A DNA stretch of 64,000 nt from positions 24,731,209 to 24,795,208 of the forward strand of contig NC_134510.1 in assembly GCF_027942865.1 (NCBI RefSeq), written 5' to 3'. This document shows, in pieces, positions 60,722-64,000 of the stretch. The first letter of the stretch is position 1; every line of letters starts with the position of its first letter. The translations under genes were made by a program, and so were the position numbers. The notes below the pieces were generated by a model. That model had not been told where the DNA came from and ran no database searches. It was given only the letters and a program-made list of their open reading frames with translations. The stretch comes from Odontesthes bonariensis (Eukaryota > Chordata > Actinopteri > Atheriniformes > Atherinopsidae).

Positions 60722-62719
60722 GTATGTCAAGACGTGTAGAATATGAAAAGAAAATATTGTTTTTTGTTATGCTATAGCTACCTTAGTTAACAGACTGGAT
60801 GCTGTAAATACGGAATTAAAGCATATATAATGAACATGAGGGCAAATGTGTCAAATGATAAAAGTTGTATCTGCAACACTGTCAAGCAACCTGACTGCAA
60901 GTGTTTGATTATTGAAAACAAAATCCAAAATGTAATGCGAGTAATGTTACTTTATGGCCAAAAGTAAAACTGGGTAAAGTAATACGTGAGAAAAGCAAGT
61001 CATTGATGCATTATCTCGACTTTCTTTCGTATTTGATTTTCACATCACCTCTTCCTTCTGTGGAGTCTATGGTCTGCCACAGCATCTATTTCAGGGGACT
61101 CTCATTTTCTTGTGACACGTTTATTTCCCAGCTCCAGTTAATCACACCTCCATCACACCCCTCCCACACCCACACACATTGTGCGAGGAGGTGTGTTGTG
61201 CTGAGTCAGACCGACAAGGTTGTAGTACCAGAGACCTCAAAATGAATTAGTCTTTTTGATTGTTCCAACAAGATACATTCAACTATTCCCTCTTTTGAAT
61301 ATAAGAAAGAGAAATAAAGCTAGCTAGATATTTTCATTCTGCTATATTAGTTCTATATATACATGTGTTTATATCAATGTAATCTTTTTAATTAAGGATT
61401 TATTTTCATAAGCTTATCGATTTATTTCACTCACATCTATTTGTTTCAATGTTTATTTATTTAGTATTGATTCAAATGGCATTCATATCTCTCAAGGGTG
61501 GATCAGTCAGAAAGGTGTTTTACTGTTGTTTTTCATCGGGAGTATGTCGATATCAAGTTCAGAAACACTTTAATAGCTTTCATCTGTCCTAATAGTGTCC
61601 TAACAACTGGGAACTTGGAATTTCTTACTTCCCCAGCAAGGCACCTTATCAAGAAAATGTACAATCAGTTATCTTTGTATGTGTATATATGTTTTTTCTT
61701 ATGCGCTCGTTGTTTCATATTTGTCGCTGAGTTATTAAAGGAAGGGTGGTGGGCGGGTAAGTATGAAATCCCTCTGTTCAATCAGGAGCCTTGAGACCAG
61801 ACCTAACTTCAAAATCCAGCATGGCTGCCCCAAGAAAAAGTGGTGATAGTTACATTTATAAACTCTTCATTAGCACTTCTGTCAGTTCGTGACTCATTAA
61901 ATCAATCGCACATACAACTGTCCACCTTCTATCAGTGAACAAATTGATACAGCGTTTTCTATGAGATAAATGCAGCTGTCGGGTTAATGATAGCTACCCT
62001 GGTCAGTGAGTCAATCCTTGTGGGTTTCCAGCATACATCTGGAACAATAACAACTTGTGTGGTGTAACTTAATTTCCAGCTGTGAGTTCTGACTTCAGAG
62101 GCAAATGGAATGACGCAAGTTTAATTAGACTTTCCGTGTTGAACCATTCCAGCTAATTTTTCCAACGAGAACTTAAGAATTATGACTTCCGAGTTGAAGT
62201 GGAATGCACCGACACACGAATCTCCCACGGAGCTCAAAATCTGCTTTACGTGTCTGTCTCGAGTGTCGTCACTTTCTTTTCCTTGCCTTTATTAAACAGT
62301 TTTAGCATCTCACATAAGTATTCTGTCTTCACGCAAACATATGAGTGTGTATTTATTTACATCTTCCAGTGTGCCACGATCTCATGTAATCTCACTACTC
62401 TAAATCATTTTCGATAAGTAAACACCAGTAATAGTTTTTATTCAAAACAAATGTTTCCATGTCATTCACTCCAAACATGAATTAATTTAATATTTTAAGC
62501 TAGTAATAAACAATGCAACTACCAGTTGGCCCAATAATGAGATCACAAGTTGTTTGACTAAAGCTAAACTAAAGCTACTGCTGTTATTCCAAAAGTTGGG
62601 TCGGTGCAAAAGTATGTCAGTAAACTGCTGTGGCCACTTCTTAATCAGCTTGTAAGAAGTGGTCACGGCGACACTTCTATTCTATGTAGTCTATTGCTGT
62701 ATCCCAATGTTGTTAAAAG

Positions 62720-62836
62720 GCGTCGCAGTCAGACCATCATCTGTTTGAGGCCACTTTTGAGGAGCTGGTGACAGAGCTGACAGAGAGAGAGCTCACAGAT
62801 CCTGCCCTGACTGATGCCATGAGCAGACTACGACAG
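62720..62836 (+). CDS. fdps: fdps coding exon 2
   Basis: 39 codons, ASQSDHHLFEATFEELVTEL and onward to DAMSRLRQ, open throughout, donor gtacgc. It is the N-terminal helical region of FDPS. The acceptor has a poor pyrimidine tract (gttgttaaaag). Confidence 0.75.
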
Positions 62837-62922
62837 GTACGCGGTCTAGTCTCTGACTTACAATAGATTCCCCGAGGGGTGCGACAATTTAATATTGTTC
62901 ATATGTCTATCCTGCATCTCAG

Positions 62923-63063
62923 GTTTTGGAATACAATGTTGCAAGAGGCAAGAGGAACTGAGGGCTGTCAGTGATTGGCTCACTGCGGGACCTTCTCCCG
63001 TCCTCTAGGCTCACACAGGACACGGTGCAGCGGGCTCTGGTGGTCGGCTGGTGCATCGAGATA
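62923..63063 (+). pseudogene. fdps: fdps exon 3 with internal TGA
   Basis: Homology continues on both sides of the stop codon in the same frame, so the stop is a point change. The last codons, CIEI before gtgagg, lack the usual LQ. Confidence 0.75.
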
Positions 63064-64000
63064 GTGAGGATATCTTATGTCATGTCTAAAGTTCAGCTAT
63101 ATTTGAAATACTTCTTATTGCCATTAAAGGCTTGAAAGCAGTGTTGCTTCATGCATTCTTAGTGTTTTGGTTCTCTATTTCCTGAAAAATCTCTTTTGCA
63201 CCGGGTCAGAGGTTGTTTGAAAAAAAAAGGATTTTCTGTTTCGAATTAGCTGCTCATTTATTTGCTTGAATAATATGTGCAAAAATCTAAAGTGCAGAGC
63301 TATAGTCATAAGTTGTTAAGCTGTTTCAAAACACATAAATAATTTTCCTACCCTTTTAAAGACTTGTTTTCTATGCAACCAAATGGGCTGAGGCCCAGCA
63401 ATCACACACGTGGGGTTTCGGATGGAGAGTACTGAGAGAGAGATGGAAATGTTGTTGGTTTGGGTTTTTTTTTCATGGGGCTGGTTTACAAAAAGAAAAC
63501 CAATAGAGCTGTCTTTTTTCATTAAATCTATCATGCTTTCCCTGATTTTCCGTTCATGTTAAATATGGTAAAAGTTTCTAGAAAATGAGACAGACATAAG
63601 TAAAAGCAATCCCTGAGACAAAAAAACTCTAGCTTCAGACTGCTGTCAGCTCTATTTGCAACATTATTCTTTCTGTTCTGCTCATGACAGATTGATTCAT
63701 ATGGTCATCTGTTCCAGGCGCAGCCAAGAGCCTTTCAAGCTATGGTTGTCTTGATTAATGTTTCTGTACAAAATGAGCCCAGACACAGACAGCGGAGTCC
63801 AAAGAAACTGCTAAAAGTGTTTTCTTTTTAAAAAGGCTGAGAATGGTGGAGCTAGAGAGGCTGAGGTTGATTTGGCAACTGACCAGAGACTGAAAAAGAC
63901 TTGATAGTTGGCAAAGATGGAAAAGATGGCTGAGATGACGCAGGCAAAGTCTGGCAACCAGGCAGGCAAAGCCAAGCCGAACAGCAGTATAAACTGCTCT
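63064..64000. other. Intron or flank after fdps exon 3
   Basis: No further FDPS exon (no DDIMD-type motif) or known repeat was recognised. The window ends in A/G-rich sequence. Confidence 0.4.

Larger units (their letters stand above)
60719..63063 (+). pseudogene. fdps: Farnesyl diphosphate synthase, 5' part, interrupted by an in-frame TGA
   Basis: FDPS makes farnesyl diphosphate from IPP and GPP in the isoprenoid pathway. Exons: 60719-60721 (only ATG), 62720-62836 and 62923-63063. Exon 2 gives FEATFEELVTELTERELTD and TDAMSRLRQ. Exon 3 gives VLEYNVARGKRN, TGA, then GLSVIGSLRDLL and VQRALVVGWCIEI. These match the family's VLEYN-GGK-NRGL and VGWC-EL segments. TGA (62959-62961) stands where Arg is expected. 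The exon 3 end is two codons shorter than the usual ELLQ. The DDxxD catalytic exons are not in the window; none appears in the 0.9 kb that follows. It may be a decayed copy, a recent null allele or a sequencing error. Confidence 0.7.

Overview
This is a 64 kb piece of a teleost fish nuclear genome, most likely a percomorph. It is intron-rich and AT-rich. It carries long fish-type microsatellites, a Rex3-type (RTE clade) LINE, Tc1/mariner relics, TTAA-flanked MITEs, a tRNA-derived SINE and a solo LTR. I recognise five protein-coding loci by conceptual splicing. All exon joins given keep GT-AG signals and reading phase. The ORFs with no homology between them are mostly chance or antisense frames.

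Layout. (1) 1-15534, plus strand: the 3' part of kcnn3, the SK3 calcium-activated potassium channel. It covers the end of S6, the calmodulin-binding domain, the distal coiled coil and a Ser/Pro-rich tail, in four exons separated by introns of up to 8 kb. The channel core lies left of the window. A 3'UTR follows to about 18.1 kb. (2) 18.1-35.9 kb: no confident host gene. It holds Tc1 relics, a (CTAT)n array, a nearly full-length Rex3 LINE with a target-site duplication (27685-30902), a tRNA-SINE and a (TG)n array. (3) 36127-39296, minus strand: rps27 in four exons. Two of its introns contain related sequences that look like H/ACA snoRNAs. (4) 41228-46701, plus strand: rab13 in eight exons, head to head with rps27. 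(5) 51647-58784, plus strand: entrep3 (fam189b) in fourteen exons. It encodes a four-TM endosomal adaptor with PPxY motifs. (6) 60719 to the window edge, plus strand: the first three coding exons of an fdps (farnesyl diphosphate synthase) locus. The third exon has an in-frame TGA, so this copy may be broken.

The set kcnn3, rps27/rab13, fam189b, fdps matches genes of human 1q21.3-q22, which supports the identifications. The genes do not form one pathway. They are an ion channel, a ribosomal protein, a trafficking GTPase, an endosomal ubiquitin-ligase adaptor and an isoprenoid enzyme. I see no prokaryotic-type system, CRISPR array or defence island. The most notable items are the putative snoRNA pair in rps27, the interrupted fdps, a 0.55 kb fold-back element inside kcnn3, and the well-bounded Rex3 and solo LTR insertions.
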